A stretch of DNA of 64,000 nt from Cupriavidus sp. MP-37 (GCF_020618415.1 NZ_CP085345.1:434001-498000); one strand, 5' to 3'. Shown: positions 36,278 through 45,399, numbered from the stretch's first letter. Numbers and translations are program-made. Notes: a model not told the origin generated them from the letters alone.

Positions 36278-37825
36278 TCAGCTGACAATGCCGAGGTGCC
36301 ACGGCACGAACTCGTTGTCGCCCAGGCCTAGCAGTTCGCTCTTGGTGGGTTCGCCCGACGCCGCGCGCAGGATGTGTTCGAAGATCCGCTGGCCCATCTG
36401 CGGCACGCTCAGCTCGCCGTCGAGCACCAGGCCACAGTTGATGTCCATGTCTTCGTCCAGACGGTGGTACATCGCCGAGTTCGACGCCAGCTTGAGCGTC
36501 GGCGCCGGCTTCGAACCGAACATCGAGCCACGCCCGGTGGTAAAGCAGATCAGGTTGGCGCCGCTGGCGATCTGGCCGGTAACGGCCACCGGGTCATAGC
36601 CGGGCGAGTCCATGAACACAAAGCCGGCCTGGTCGATCGGCTCGGCATACTCGTACACCGCCTGCAATGGCGTGGTGCCGCCCTTCATGGCCGAGCCCAG
36701 CGATTTCTCGAAGATGTTGGCCAGGCCGCCCTGCTGGTTGCCGTGGCCCACCACGCCGTTGAACTGCGCGTTGTGGCCGGCGGTGTAGCGCTCCCACCAG
36801 GCCAGCCGGTCCAGCAGCTTCTGCCCGACTTCCGGCGTGACCGCGCGGCGGGTCAGCATGAATTCCACGCCGTGGATCTCCGGCGTCTCGGACAGGATCG
36901 CGGTGCCGCCGTGGCGCACCAGGATATCCATCGCCGCACCCAGCGCCGGGTTGGCACTGATGCCGGAAAAGCCGTCGGAGCCGCCGCACTCCAGCCCGAT
37001 CTTCAGGTGGCTGGCGGGCACCGGCTGGCGCACCGCGGCGTTGGCCGCCGGCAGCATCGATTCGATCGCGCGGATGCCCGCCGTGATGGTGGCGCGCGTG
37101 CCGCCGGTATCCTGCATCACCAGCGTATGCACCGCGGGACCGGGCTCCAGCCCTTGCGATTCCACCAGCGACGCGACCTGGTTGCGCTCGCAGCCCAGCC
37201 CCACGATCAGCACGCCGGCCAGGTTGGGATGGCGCGCGTAGCCGGCCAGCGTGCGGCGCAGCACGTCGAAATGCTCGCTCGGCGACGACATGCCGCAGCC
37301 GCTGGTCTGCGCAAAGGCGACCACGCCATCGACATTGGGATAGTCGGCCAGCCGTTGCGGCGTGAAATGCGCAGCGATCTGGCGGATCACGGTGGACGAA
37401 CAATTGACCGACGACAGGATGCCGATGAAGTTGCGCGTACCGACGCGGCCGTCCGCGCGCACAAAGCCGTTGAAGGTAGCACGTTGCGCCGCCGGCACGT
37501 AGTCGACCGGACGCACATCCTGGCAGAAAGCCGGATCGCGGTAGAAATCGACCAGCGTCAGGTTGTGCGCATGCACGTGGTCGCCCGGCGCGATATCGCG
37601 CGCGGCCACGCCGATCACGGTGTCGAACTTGCGCACCGGGGTGCCGGCCGCGATGGCGCATGCCGCGATCTTGTGGCCGGCCGGCACCTGCGCGCGCACG
37701 CGCACCGCAGGATCGGCCAGTTGCTGGCCCAGGCCGAGGTCGCTGCGCGCGACCAGCACGTTGTCGTTGGGGTGCAGCCGGATAACGGGATTGGAATTCA
37801 CTGGGTCTTGGGCTTCGCGTGCCAT
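36278..37825 (-). CDS. garD: altronate/galactarate dehydratase-type protein (UxaA/GarD family)
   Basis: A 515-aa full-length UxaA/GarD dehydratase. An N-terminal SAF-like domain (VIRLHPNDNVLVA) is followed by the main domain with GFVRADGRVGTRNFIGI, HxxCG-like blocks (TSGCGMSSPSEH, GLGCERNQ), LECGGSDGFSGISANPALG and FTTGRGSMFGSKPAPT. Members dehydrate sugar acids such as galactarate or altronate with Fe/Ca. The start shares one base with the stop of the upstream Bug gene (TGATG overlap). Length and blocks fit either substrate; the HpcH aldolase downstream favours a hexarate route. Confidence 0.8.
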   Translation of the reverse strand: MAREAQDPVNSNPVIRLHPNDNVLVARSDLGLGQQLADPAVRVRAQVPAGHKIAACAIAAGTPVRKFDTVIGVAARDIAPGDHVHAHNLTLVDFYRDPAFCQDVRPVDYVPAAQRATFNGFVRADGRVGTRNFIGILSSVNCSSTVIRQIAAHFTPQRLADYPNVDGVVAFAQTSGCGMSSPSEHFDVLRRTLAGYARHPNLAGVLIVGLGCERNQVASLVESQGLEPGPAVHTLVMQDTGGTRATITAGIRAIESMLPAANAAVRQPVPASHLKIGLECGGSDGFSGISANPALGAAMDILVRHGGTAILSETPEIHGVEFMLTRRAVTPEVGQKLLDRLAWWERYTAGHNAQFNGVVGHGNQQGGLANIFEKSLGSAMKGGTTPLQAVYEYAEPIDQAGFVFMDSPGYDPVAVTGQIASGANLICFTTGRGSMFGSKPAPTLKLASNSAMYHRLDEDMDINCGLVLDGELSVPQMGQRIFEHILRAASGEPTKSELLGLGDNEFVPWHLGIVS

Positions 37826-38829
37826 CAGCTTTGCTGCAGCAGTTCTTTGAGCTTGAGGCGCTGGATCAGCTGGGTTTCCTGTTCATAGACGCTGGCGACG
37901 TACTTCTTGTAGTCAGGCCCGTCCAGGTACATCACGGGCGCGTCCAGCCGCGCCGCCACCTGCTTGAACTCGTTGCTGGCCACCGCGGCGCGGAAGGCGT
38001 CGCGCAGCTTCTTTTCCACGGCGGGCGGCAGGCCCTTGGGCGCGCCGATGCCGTTGGGCGCTTCCACCACCACGTTGTAGCCCAGCTCCTTGAGCGTGGG
38101 CGTGTCCTTGAAGCGGCTCGCGCGCTGTTCGCCCCAGGTCGCCAGCAGGCGCAGCTTGCCGGCTTCGACGTGCGGCGCCCATGAGCTGGAATCGGCAAGC
38201 AGCTCCACCTGTCCGGCCAGCACGTCCTGCAGCGCGGCGGCGCCGCCCTTGTAGGCGATGGCATTGAACTGGATGCCCGCGGCCAGCGCGAACTGTTCCA
38301 TGCCGACATGGGTGGCGCCACCGATGCCGGCGTGCGCATAGGTGACCTTGCCCGGACTGGCCTTGGCGGCGGCCACCACGTCCTGCAGCGTCTTGTAGCG
38401 CGAGTTGGCCGGCACCGCGATGCCGAAGGTCTGTCCCGAAGTGCGGGCCAGGTAGGTCAGCTCGGTGCGCGGGTCCAGCTGCAGCATGCCGAGCTGCGCA
38501 AACCGCGTCACCGAGATCGGGATCTGGCCGATGGTATAGCCGTCCGGATTGGCGCGCCCCAGCGCCTTGGTGCCGATCATGCCGGACGCGCCGGCGCGGT
38601 TCTCCACCACGATCGACTGCTTCAGGATGCCGCCGGCCACCTGGCACAGCGCGCGCATCGACTGGTCGGCGGTGCCGCCGACCGGCCACGGGCAGATAAA
38701 GGTGATGGGACGCTCGGGGTAGTCGGCAGCCAGCGACCGCGCCGCGGGCAACAGCACCCCCGCGGCACCCGCGGCGGCTCCGATGAGCAGGCGGCGGCGC
38801 TTGGCATCGATGGGGAACGATTGAGTCAT
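37825..38829 (-). CDS. Bug-family tripartite tricarboxylate transporter solute-binding protein
   Basis: A 334-aa periplasmic binding protein. Twin-Arg-like basic start (DAKRRRLLIGAAAGAAGVLLP) then a hydrophobic signal segment. The mature start YPERPITFICPWPVGGTADQSMRAL is the hallmark of Bug proteins, as are VENRAGASGMIGT and the late EAPNGIGAPKGLPP block. Bug proteins bind carboxylic acids; the neighbours suggest a sugar acid. No TctA/TctB membrane genes occur beside it, which is common for orphan Bug proteins in Burkholderiaceae. Confidence 0.9.
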   Translation of the reverse strand: MTQSFPIDAKRRRLLIGAAAGAAGVLLPAARSLAADYPERPITFICPWPVGGTADQSMRALCQVAGGILKQSIVVENRAGASGMIGTKALGRANPDGYTIGQIPISVTRFAQLGMLQLDPRTELTYLARTSGQTFGIAVPANSRYKTLQDVVAAAKASPGKVTYAHAGIGGATHVGMEQFALAAGIQFNAIAYKGGAAALQDVLAGQVELLADSSSWAPHVEAGKLRLLATWGEQRASRFKDTPTLKELGYNVVVEAPNGIGAPKGLPPAVEKKLRDAFRAAVASNEFKQVAARLDAPVMYLDGPDYKKYVASVYEQETQLIQRLKLKELLQQS

Positions 38830-38919
38830 TTGCGGGTGTCTCCGATGTTTTGATTATCGGCGGGACCGGCGCTGCCAGCCTCGTCATGCCCGCATTGTGT
38901 CGGCGCAGGTCATAACAAT

Positions 38920-38958
38920 CCAATCGAAAATTGGCATTGCTTCATAACCTTATGGTTA
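38920..38958. promoter_or_regulatory. candidate LysR operator between the Bug gene and the divergent regulator
   Basis: TAACC-TTAT-GGTTA (38945-38958, embedded in ATAACCTTATGGTTAG) is an inverted repeat. It matches ATAACC-N4-GGTTAA, the site reported for PcaQ. A second inverted repeat CCAAT-CGAAA-ATTGG lies at 38920-38934. The pair sits in the 140-bp divergent region, where a LysR activator would act on the catabolic operon. Confidence 0.55.
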
Positions 38959-38972
38959 GCTAGACTCGCGGC

Positions 38973-39908
38973 ATGGTACAGATCGACCGCGCGCTGCGCT
39001 CCAATATCAAGCTGCGCCACCTGCAACTGCTGGTGGCGCTGGATGAGTTCCGCCATCTCGGCCGCACCGCGGAATTCCTGTCGGTGAGCCAGCCGGCGGT
39101 GTCCAAGGTGCTGACTGAAGTCGAGAAAATGCTGGGGCTGACGCTGTTCACGCGCTCTACCCGCGGCACCGAGCCGACCCCCGCGGGCGAGTCGCTGGTG
39201 CGCTTTGCGCGCTCGGTGCTGGCGCAGTACGAACAGACCCGCGACGAGATTGCCGCGGTGCAGAGCGGCGCATCCGGGCGCATCCGCGTGGGCTCGATGG
39301 GCGCGGCCTTGCCGGTGCTGCTGGCGCAGGCCGTCGGCACGCTCAAGCAGCGCCACGCGCACGCCACCGTGCTGGTGGAGGAAGGCGACCTGACCCACCT
39401 GCTGCCCAAGCTGCGCCTGCGCGAACTCGACCTGATCGTGGGCCGGCTGGAGCCCGGCTATGCCGCGCCGGACCTGCTGACCGAGGCGCTTTATGAAGAA
39501 GCCATGGTGGTCGTGGTGCGGCGCGGCCACAAGCTGGCGCGCAAGGCCCGGCCCGGCTGGGCCGACCTGGCCGCGATGCCGTGCGTGCTGCCGCCGCCGT
39601 GGGCTTCGCTGCGCGTGAAGATCGAACAGGCCTTCTTCCGCTACGGCCTGCACCCGCCGCAGGACGTGATCGAGACCTCTTCGTACCTGGCGCAGGCGAC
39701 CTTTGTTGCCGAGCGTGGGGCGGCGGCCTTCATGGCCGAATCGGTTGCGCTGGCAATGCAGCAGGAAGGCCGCCTGCAAGTGCTGAAGATGGAGGTGCCG
39801 GTCGAGCTGCCGCCGGTGGGCATCATCACGCTGCGCGAGCGCGCGCCGTCGATCGGCACCGACCAGCTGGTGGCGTGCCTGCGGCGAGAGGCGGCGGCAC
39901 GGGAATAG
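38973..39908 (+). CDS. LysR-family regulator (PcaQ/GbpR-like)
   Basis: A 311-aa LysR protein. The N-terminal helix-turn-helix is LRHLQLLVALDEFRHLGRTAEFL with SQPAVSKVLTEVEKMLG as recognition helix, and the C-terminal part is the two-lobed effector domain (GRIRVGSMGAALPVLL onward). The N-terminal NIKLRHLQ and the RSTRGTEPTPAGE stretch resemble the PcaQ/GbpR branch. Divergent to the Bug-garD-gabD-aldolase genes; likely their inducer-dependent activator. The inducer is probably a sugar acid or its dehydration product, which is inference. Confidence 0.85.
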   Translation: MVQIDRALRSNIKLRHLQLLVALDEFRHLGRTAEFLSVSQPAVSKVLTEVEKMLGLTLFTRSTRGTEPTPAGESLVRFARSVLAQYEQTRDEIAAVQSGASGRIRVGSMGAALPVLLAQAVGTLKQRHAHATVLVEEGDLTHLLPKLRLRELDLIVGRLEPGYAAPDLLTEALYEEAMVVVVRRGHKLARKARPGWADLAAMPCVLPPPWASLRVKIEQAFFRYGLHPPQDVIETSSYLAQATFVAERGAAAFMAESVALAMQQEGRLQVLKMEVPVELPPVGIITLRERAPSIGTDQLVACLRREAAARE

Positions 39909-40003
39909 CCTTCGCGGCCGGGTCCGGCACGCTTGCGCCATCGCTGTTAGGATCATGCTCCGGGAGCCCCGTGCCAGACGGGGCCGCGAGCCAGGAGACA
40001 TCC

Positions 40004-40732
40004 ATGCCCGGGAAGAAGGCCATCCTCGTCGTCGGGGCCGGCGACGCCACCGGCGGCGCCATTGCGCGGCGCTTTGCCCGCGAGGGCTACATTGCCTGCG
40101 TGACGCGCCGCCATGCCGACAAGCTGGAACCGTTGGTGCAGCAGATCCGCGCCGATGGCGGCGAAGCCCATGCCTTTGGCTGCGATGCGCGCAAGGAAGA
40201 CCAGACCGTCGAGCTGATCGCGCGCATCGAGCGCGAGATCGCGCCGCTGGAGGTGGCGGTCTTCAATATCGGCGCCAACGTGCAGTTTCCCATCACCGAG
40301 ACCAGCGCGCGCGTGTACTACAAGGTCTGGGAGATGGCTTGCTTCGGCGGCTTCCTGATGGGCCGCGAGGCCGCGCGCGCGATGCTGCCGCGCCAACGCG
40401 GCTCGATCTTCTTTACCGGCGCCACCGCCAGCCTGCGCGGGCGCGAGAACATGGCCGCGTTTGCCGGCGCCAAGCATGCGCTGCGGGCACTGGCGCAGAG
40501 CATGGCGCGCGAACTCGGGCCGAAGAACATCCACGTCGCGCACCTGGTGATCGATGCCGCCATCGACACCGAGTGGATTCGCGAGAACTTCCCGGAGCGC
40601 TACGCGGCCAAGGCGCAGGACGGCATCGTCAATCCCGACCACATCGCCGATACCTACTGGATGCTGCACCAGCAGCCGCGCGACGCGTGGACGCATGAGC
40701 TTGACCTGCGTCCCTGGATGGAGCGCTGGTAA
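40004..40732 (+). CDS. short-chain dehydrogenase/reductase-like protein, catalytic Tyr replaced by Phe
   Basis: A 242-aa SDR-fold protein, full length. Seen: the dinucleotide loop GAGDATGGAIARRFA (11-25), the NIGAN block (88-92, in place of NNAG), and the motif region FFTGATASLRGRENMAAF. The canonical YxxxK becomes F153-AGA-K157, so the proton-donating tyrosine is absent. ATG at 40004 has CAGGAGA just upstream; the long frame before it overlaps the LysR gene. Closely related SDR subfamilies with FAGAK exist, so this is probably not a sequence error, but dehydrogenase activity by the usual mechanism is doubtful. Confidence 0.8.
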   Translation: MPGKKAILVVGAGDATGGAIARRFAREGYIACVTRRHADKLEPLVQQIRADGGEAHAFGCDARKEDQTVELIARIEREIAPLEVAVFNIGANVQFPITETSARVYYKVWEMACFGGFLMGREAARAMLPRQRGSIFFTGATASLRGRENMAAFAGAKHALRALAQSMARELGPKNIHVAHLVIDAAIDTEWIRENFPERYAAKAQDGIVNPDHIADTYWMLHQQPRDAWTHELDLRPWMERW

Positions 40733-40751
40733 GCAGACCGCGCCGCGAGCG

Positions 40752-40779
40752 AACGCACAACGCACAACGCACAACGCAT
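40752..40779. repeat. 7-bp tandem repeat, four units
   Basis: AACGCAC is repeated three times followed by AACGCAT, in the 74-bp gap between the SDR and isomerase genes. Probably a slippage-prone spacer; no function is evident. Confidence 0.8.
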
Positions 40780-40806
40780 ACAGACCACCACGACAGGAGA
40801 CCGGAC

Positions 40807-41403
40807 GTGACCAGGCAAGTGGAATTCTTCTTTGATTTCGGCAGCCCGTATTCATACCTGGCATGGAAGGAGCTGCCGCGCGTGACGCAGCGCACCGGCG
40901 CCACCATCGTCTGGCGCCCTATCCTGCTCGGCGGCGTGTTCAAGGCCACCGGCAATCACAGCCCGGCCGAGGTGCCCGCCAAGGCGGGCTGGCTGCACGG
41001 CGACACCGCGCGCTGGGCCAGGCGCTATGGCGTGCCGTTCCGGCAGAATCCGCATTTCCCGGTGAATACGCTGATGCTGATGCGCGGCGCCACCGGCTAC
41101 CTGCGCCAGGACGAAGCCACCTTCCTGCGCTATGCCGACGCCATGTTCAGCGCAATGTGGGAACAGGGCCGCAACCTCAACGACCCGGCCGAGACCGGCG
41201 CGGTGCTTGCGGCCGCGGGTTTCGATCCGCGCGCTGCGCTGACGCTGGTGGACGACCCGGAAGTCAAGCAGGCGCTCAAGCGCGACACCGAACACGCGGT
41301 CACGCGCGGCGTGTTCGGCGCGCCCAGCTTTATCGTCGGCGACGAGCTGTTCTGGGGCAACGACCGTCTGTTGTTCGTGGAGGAAGCGCTGGCGCGGCCT
41401 TAG
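40807..41403 (+). CDS. 2-hydroxychromene-2-carboxylate isomerase-like (DsbA/kappa-GST fold)
   Basis: A 198-aa protein with the start FFFDFGSPYSYLAWKEL of the HCCA isomerase/DsbA-like family; the active site carries SPYSY rather than CxxC, so it is glutathione-dependent rather than a disulphide enzyme. The C-terminal GVFGAPSFIVGDELFWGNDRL block is conserved in the family. GTG start with AGGAGA upstream. The family isomerises chromene carboxylates in naphthalene breakdown, but most members in beta-proteobacteria act on unknown compounds. Confidence 0.85.
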   Translation: MTRQVEFFFDFGSPYSYLAWKELPRVTQRTGATIVWRPILLGGVFKATGNHSPAEVPAKAGWLHGDTARWARRYGVPFRQNPHFPVNTLMLMRGATGYLRQDEATFLRYADAMFSAMWEQGRNLNDPAETGAVLAAAGFDPRAALTLVDDPEVKQALKRDTEHAVTRGVFGAPSFIVGDELFWGNDRLLFVEEALARP

Positions 41404-42200
41404 CCCGCGCCGCGCGCCACCAGCACGGGCACCGAAGTGGCCAGCAGTGCCACGCCGGACACGGTCAGCAGCGTCAGCACGATCTTGCGGAAGGCGACCT
41501 CGCTGATGCCGAGGTAAAGCCGGGTGCCCAGCAGCGTGGGCACCAGCATCGCCGGCGCCACCACCAGGAACATCGGCAACATCTCGCGCGTGACGATGCC
41601 CTTGCCGACATAGGCGGCCATGGTCATGGCCAGCGTGGCGAGGTTGAAATTCTGGATCACGGCGCGCTGCTCGTCCTTGTCGAAGCCGCGCAGCGTGCAC
41701 CACAGCGTGGGGATCACGCCGGTAAAGCCGCCGATGCCGCCCATCACGCCCCCGGCGGCGCCGGCCACGCCGTCAGCCACGCGCCCGCCCACGCCGATAT
41801 GCGGCAGCCGCCGCGCCATCAGCATCACCGGGCACCATAGCGTCAGGAAGGCGCCAAGGACCGCCTTGAACCACTGCGCGTCGAGCAGCGGCAGCACCGC
41901 CACGCCCAGCGGGATGCCGGCCACACCGCCAGCCACGAACGGCCACAGCCGCCGCCACGAGAGCCCGCGGCGCACCGATGCGGCCGCCAGCAACTGGCCG
42001 GTCAGCGCACCGAATACCGTCATCGCCGCGGCCAGCTTCGGCTCGATCGCCCAGGCCCAGAACGACATCGCCACCATGCCGAAGGCAAAGCCGGACAGGC
42101 CCTGGACGAAACCGGCCACGGCGGCACCCGCAATGACGATCAGCAAGGTGGAATCGAAGGACACGGCGAAGGAGGCAAGACCTGACGATACAAGGCGCAT
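41400..42200 (-). CDS. TSUP-family (TauE/SafE) membrane permease
   Basis: A 266-aa membrane protein with about eight hydrophobic segments. The GFVQGLSGFAFGMVAMSFWAW near the start and GGVMGGIGGFTGVIPTLWCTL in the middle are the two related glycine-rich halves of TauE/SafE permeases. These export sulphite, sulphoacetate or other organic anions. It converges with the isomerase gene, their ends overlapping by 4 bp. Substrate cannot be told. Confidence 0.83.
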   Translation of the reverse strand: MRLVSSGLASFAVSFDSTLLIVIAGAAVAGFVQGLSGFAFGMVAMSFWAWAIEPKLAAAMTVFGALTGQLLAAASVRRGLSWRRLWPFVAGGVAGIPLGVAVLPLLDAQWFKAVLGAFLTLWCPVMLMARRLPHIGVGGRVADGVAGAAGGVMGGIGGFTGVIPTLWCTLRGFDKDEQRAVIQNFNLATLAMTMAAYVGKGIVTREMLPMFLVVAPAMLVPTLLGTRLYLGISEVAFRKIVLTLLTVSGVALLATSVPVLVARGAG

Positions 42201-42573
42201 AACTATGCACTTCCCCGCCCCCGTTGTCAGCTTTCAGCCGTGCTGCGATGCGCCAATCTGATACGGTGTTTTTCCGCTGACTTGATTCTGTTCCGGCTGG
42301 CGGCGCTCCGCTACGATCTCCCCATCAGCAATGGCCAGGGCGGCGCTGCAAGCGCTGCACGCGCCGGCAGGTGCGGCGATTTGTCGCCCGGCCGATGACG
42401 GGGACGACGCTGCCCTTTGCGGCGCGCGCGACGTACACTACGCTTACCGCACGCGCCTGCGCCCCCTGCTCCCCGGGCGCGCTTCTGCCTGGGTGTCGAA
42501 CTGCCAAAGCGTCTTGGAGGCAGTCCGCACCCGACCCAGGCACGCGCCAGGCCAGCGCCACGGAGAACACGAC
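42201..42573. other. divergent promoter region between TSUP gene and cydAB
   Basis: About 370 bp without a credible gene. An Anr/Fnr-type TTGAT half-site occurs at 42282-42286, but the second half (ATCAA) is missing, so oxygen control by Fnr is not supported. No clear promoter hexamers were found. Confidence 0.4.
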
Positions 42574-44007
42574 ATGTTTGGTTTGACCGCGCTCGACCTC
42601 GCCCGCATCCAGTTTGGCTTCACCATTTCCTTCCACATAGTCTTTCCCGCGATCACCATCGGCCTGGCCGCCTACCTGGCGGTGCTGGAAGGCTGCTGGC
42701 TGCGCACGCAACGCCCGCTGTACCGCGACCTCTACCACTTCTGGTCCAAGATCTTTGCCGTCAATTTCGGCATGGGCGTGGTATCGGGCCTGGTGATGGC
42801 CTATCAGTTCGGCACCAACTGGAGCTTTTTCTCCGAGTTTGCCGGCAGCATCACCGGGCCGCTGCTGACCTATGAAGTGCTGACCGCCTTCTTCCTGGAA
42901 GCGGGCTTCCTTGGGGTGATGCTGTTCGGCTGGAACCGGGTCGGCCCGGGGCTGCATTTCTTTTCCACGGTAATGGTGGCGCTGGGCACGCTGATCTCGG
43001 CTACCTGGATCCTGGCATCGAACAGCTGGATGCAGACGCCGGCGGGCTTCGAGATCATCGATGGCCGCGTGGTGCCCACCGACTGGTTCGCCGTTATCTT
43101 CAACCCGTCGTTCCCGTACCGCCTGGTGCATATGAGCGTGGCGGCGTTCCTGGCCACGGCGCTGTTTGTCGGCGCGTCCGCGGCCTGGCACCTGCTGCGC
43201 GGGCGCGACAATCCCGCCATCCGCAAGATGCTGTCGATGGCGATGTGGATGCTGCTGATCGTCGCGCCGATCCAGGCGGTGATCGGCGACTTCCACGGCC
43301 TCAATACACTCAAGCACCAGCCCGCCAAGATCGCCGCGCTGGAGGGGCATTGGGAGAACAAGGGCAACGAGGCCCTGCCGCTGCTGCTGTTCGGCTGGCC
43401 CGACATGGAGCGCGAGGAAACCCGCTTCGCGGTCGAAGTGCCGCATCTTGGCAGCCTGATCCTGACGCACAGCTGGGACGGGCAGATCCAGGGCCTGAAG
43501 GAGTTCGCGCCCGAGGACCGGCCCAATGCCACCATCCTGTTCTGGTCTTTCCGCGTGATGGTCGGCCTGGGGCTGCTGATGATCGTGCTGGGCGTGTGGA
43601 GCCTGTTGTTGCGGCGCCGGGACCGGATCTATCGCGTCCGTCCGTTCCTCCATATGGCCTTGTGGATGGGACCTGCCGGCGTGATCGCCATCCTGGCCGG
43701 CTGGTACACCACCGAGATCGGCCGCCAGCCATGGGTGGTGTACGGGCTGCAGCGCACCGCGGATGCGGTGTCGCCGCACGGCGTGCCGGAACTGGCGACG
43801 ACGCTGGCGATCTTCGTGGTTGCGTATTGCTTCGTGTTCGGCGTCGGCATCGCCTACATGATGCGGCTGGTGCGCAAGGGCCCGTTGCTGGAAGAGCCCG
43901 AGCCGCATGGCGGGCCAGGGCGCGAGCATACGCCGGCGCGCCCCTTGTCGGCGGTGGATGACGATGAAGTCCTCGCCCCCACCCCCACCGCACGCACCCG
44001 GAGCTGA
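42574..44007 (+). CDS. cydA: cytochrome bd-type (cyanide-insensitive, CioA-like) quinol oxidase subunit I
   Basis: A 477-aa subunit I of a bd-type terminal oxidase, shorter than the E. coli protein (522), which fits the short Q-loop of the cyanide-insensitive CIO branch. Seen: SFHIVFPAITIGLA with the axial His (H21), GFLGVMLFGWNRV, RLVHMSVAAFLATALF with the second heme His, and GRQPWVVYG with the Trp/Arg block. It oxidises quinol and reduces oxygen to water in the inner membrane. Followed 4 bp later by cydB. Confidence 0.92.
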   Translation: MFGLTALDLARIQFGFTISFHIVFPAITIGLAAYLAVLEGCWLRTQRPLYRDLYHFWSKIFAVNFGMGVVSGLVMAYQFGTNWSFFSEFAGSITGPLLTYEVLTAFFLEAGFLGVMLFGWNRVGPGLHFFSTVMVALGTLISATWILASNSWMQTPAGFEIIDGRVVPTDWFAVIFNPSFPYRLVHMSVAAFLATALFVGASAAWHLLRGRDNPAIRKMLSMAMWMLLIVAPIQAVIGDFHGLNTLKHQPAKIAALEGHWENKGNEALPLLLFGWPDMEREETRFAVEVPHLGSLILTHSWDGQIQGLKEFAPEDRPNATILFWSFRVMVGLGLLMIVLGVWSLLLRRRDRIYRVRPFLHMALWMGPAGVIAILAGWYTTEIGRQPWVVYGLQRTADAVSPHGVPELATTLAIFVVAYCFVFGVGIAYMMRLVRKGPLLEEPEPHGGPGREHTPARPLSAVDDDEVLAPTPTARTRS

Positions 44008-44011
44008 CACC

Positions 44012-45019
44012 ATGGGCATCGATCTCTCCCTTCTCTGGATCGTCATCATCTTCTTCGGCGTGATGATGTACGTGGTGATGGACGGCTTCGACCTGGGCAT
44101 CGGCATGCTGTACCCGTTCGTGCCTGACCGGCATGACCGCGACGTGATGATGAATACCGTCGCGCCGGTCTGGGACGGCAACGAAACCTGGCTGGTGCTG
44201 GGCGGCGCGGGGCTGCTGGCGGCGTTCCCGCTGGCGTATTCGGTGGTGCTGAGCGCGCTCTACCTGCCGCTGATGCTGATGCTGCTCGGCCTGATCTTCC
44301 GCGGCGTGGCGTTCGAATTTCGCTTCAAGGCCAATGACCGCGAACGCCCGGTGTGGGACGCCGCCTTCATCCTCGGCTCGGCCACGGCCACCTTCTTCCA
44401 GGGCGTGGCGCTGGGCGCGTATATCGACGGCATCAAGCTCGAAGGCCACCGTTTTGCCGGCGGCCCGCTCGACTGGCTGGCGCCGTTCCCGCTGTTCTGC
44501 GGCGTGGGGCTGATCGTGGCCTACACCGTGCTGGGCAGCACCTGGCTGATCATGAAGACCGAGGGCGACCTGCAGCAGCGCATGATCCGCCTGACCGGCA
44601 CGCTGGCGTGGCTGCTGCTGGCGGTGATCGCCATCATCAGCCTGTGGACGCCGCTGACGCATCCCGAGATTGCCGAGCGCTGGTTCAGCCTGCCGAACCT
44701 GTTCTGGTTCTCGCCGGTGCCGATCCTGGTGGCGCTGTGCATGCTCATGCTGATGCGCGCGCTGCGCCGCGAGCCCGATATCTCGCCGTTCCTGTATGCG
44801 CTGGGGCTGGTGTTCCTGGGCTACAGCGGGCTCGCGATCAGCGTCTGGCCCAATATCATCCCGCCAGGGATCTCGATCTGGGAGGCCGCGGGGCCGCCGC
44901 AAAGCCAGGGCTTTGCGCTGGTGGGCGCGCTCTTCATCGTCCCCTTCATCCTGATGTACACGGTGTGGGCCTACTACGTGTTCCGCGGCAAGGTCCGCCA
45001 CGGCGAGGGCTATCACTGA
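44012..45019 (+). CDS. cydB: cytochrome bd-type quinol oxidase subunit II
   Basis: A 335-aa membrane subunit II. Seen: the N-terminal YVVMDGFDLGIGML motif found in all CydB/CioB proteins, NTVAPVWDGNETWLVLGG, and about eight hydrophobic helices. It pairs with CydA. The stop shares one base with the next start (TGATG), so the small DUF2474 gene is coupled. Confidence 0.93.
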   Translation: MGIDLSLLWIVIIFFGVMMYVVMDGFDLGIGMLYPFVPDRHDRDVMMNTVAPVWDGNETWLVLGGAGLLAAFPLAYSVVLSALYLPLMLMLLGLIFRGVAFEFRFKANDRERPVWDAAFILGSATATFFQGVALGAYIDGIKLEGHRFAGGPLDWLAPFPLFCGVGLIVAYTVLGSTWLIMKTEGDLQQRMIRLTGTLAWLLLAVIAIISLWTPLTHPEIAERWFSLPNLFWFSPVPILVALCMLMLMRALRREPDISPFLYALGLVFLGYSGLAISVWPNIIPPGISIWEAAGPPQSQGFALVGALFIVPFILMYTVWAYYVFRGKVRHGEGYH

Positions 45020-45174
45020 TGGGCGCGCCGCATACGGAAAGCGGCACCCGCACCGGCACCTGGCTGCGCCGCGTCGGCTGGCTGGTGCTGATCTGGGCCG
45101 CGAGCGTGGCGGCACTGGGCGTGGCCGCGTGGGTGCTGCGGCTGATCATGCGGGGCGTGGGCTTCCACAGCTGA
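45019..45174 (+). CDS. DUF2474 small membrane subunit of the bd oxidase
   Basis: A 51-aa protein with a single transmembrane helix (WLVLIWAASVAALGVAAWVL). The pattern Arg-Arg, then Trp-Leu-x-Leu-Ile-Trp-x-x-Ser-Val and Arg at the end, matches the DUF2474 proteins that follow cydB in CIO-type operons. It is probably the analogue of CydX, a small structural subunit. The TGATG overlap with cydB supports translation. Confidence 0.82.
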   Translation: MGAPHTESGTRTGTWLRRVGWLVLIWAASVAALGVAAWVLRLIMRGVGFHS

Positions 45175-45283
45175 CGCCCCGCGCCCGGCATGGCGCATCC
45201 CGGCGCCATGTGACGCGCCAGTCGCAGGCTCGCCAGGTCCGCCTCAAGAATCCGAATAGCCCCATCAGCATTCTTTGCCCCGC

Positions 45284-45299
45284 TGTCACCACGGTGACA
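45284..45299. promoter_or_regulatory. 16-bp perfect inverted repeat upstream of the phosphatase lipoprotein gene
   Basis: TGTCACC-AC-GGTGACA, located about 100 bp before the start of the next gene. The size and symmetry fit a dimeric regulator site; no regulator is identified. Confidence 0.4.
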
Positions 45300-45399
45300 A
45301 CCCCGTTTCTTACTCTGCGATCGCATTGCGGCACACGCAATCCGCCGCGCGGCCATTGCCGCCGGCGCACAACAACGCGGATACACAGGGGAATGAGCG

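Noticed and set aside
42282..42286. Fnr/Anr half-site before cydA
   Set aside because: Only one half (TTGAT); the second half is absent, so oxygen control through Fnr is not supported.
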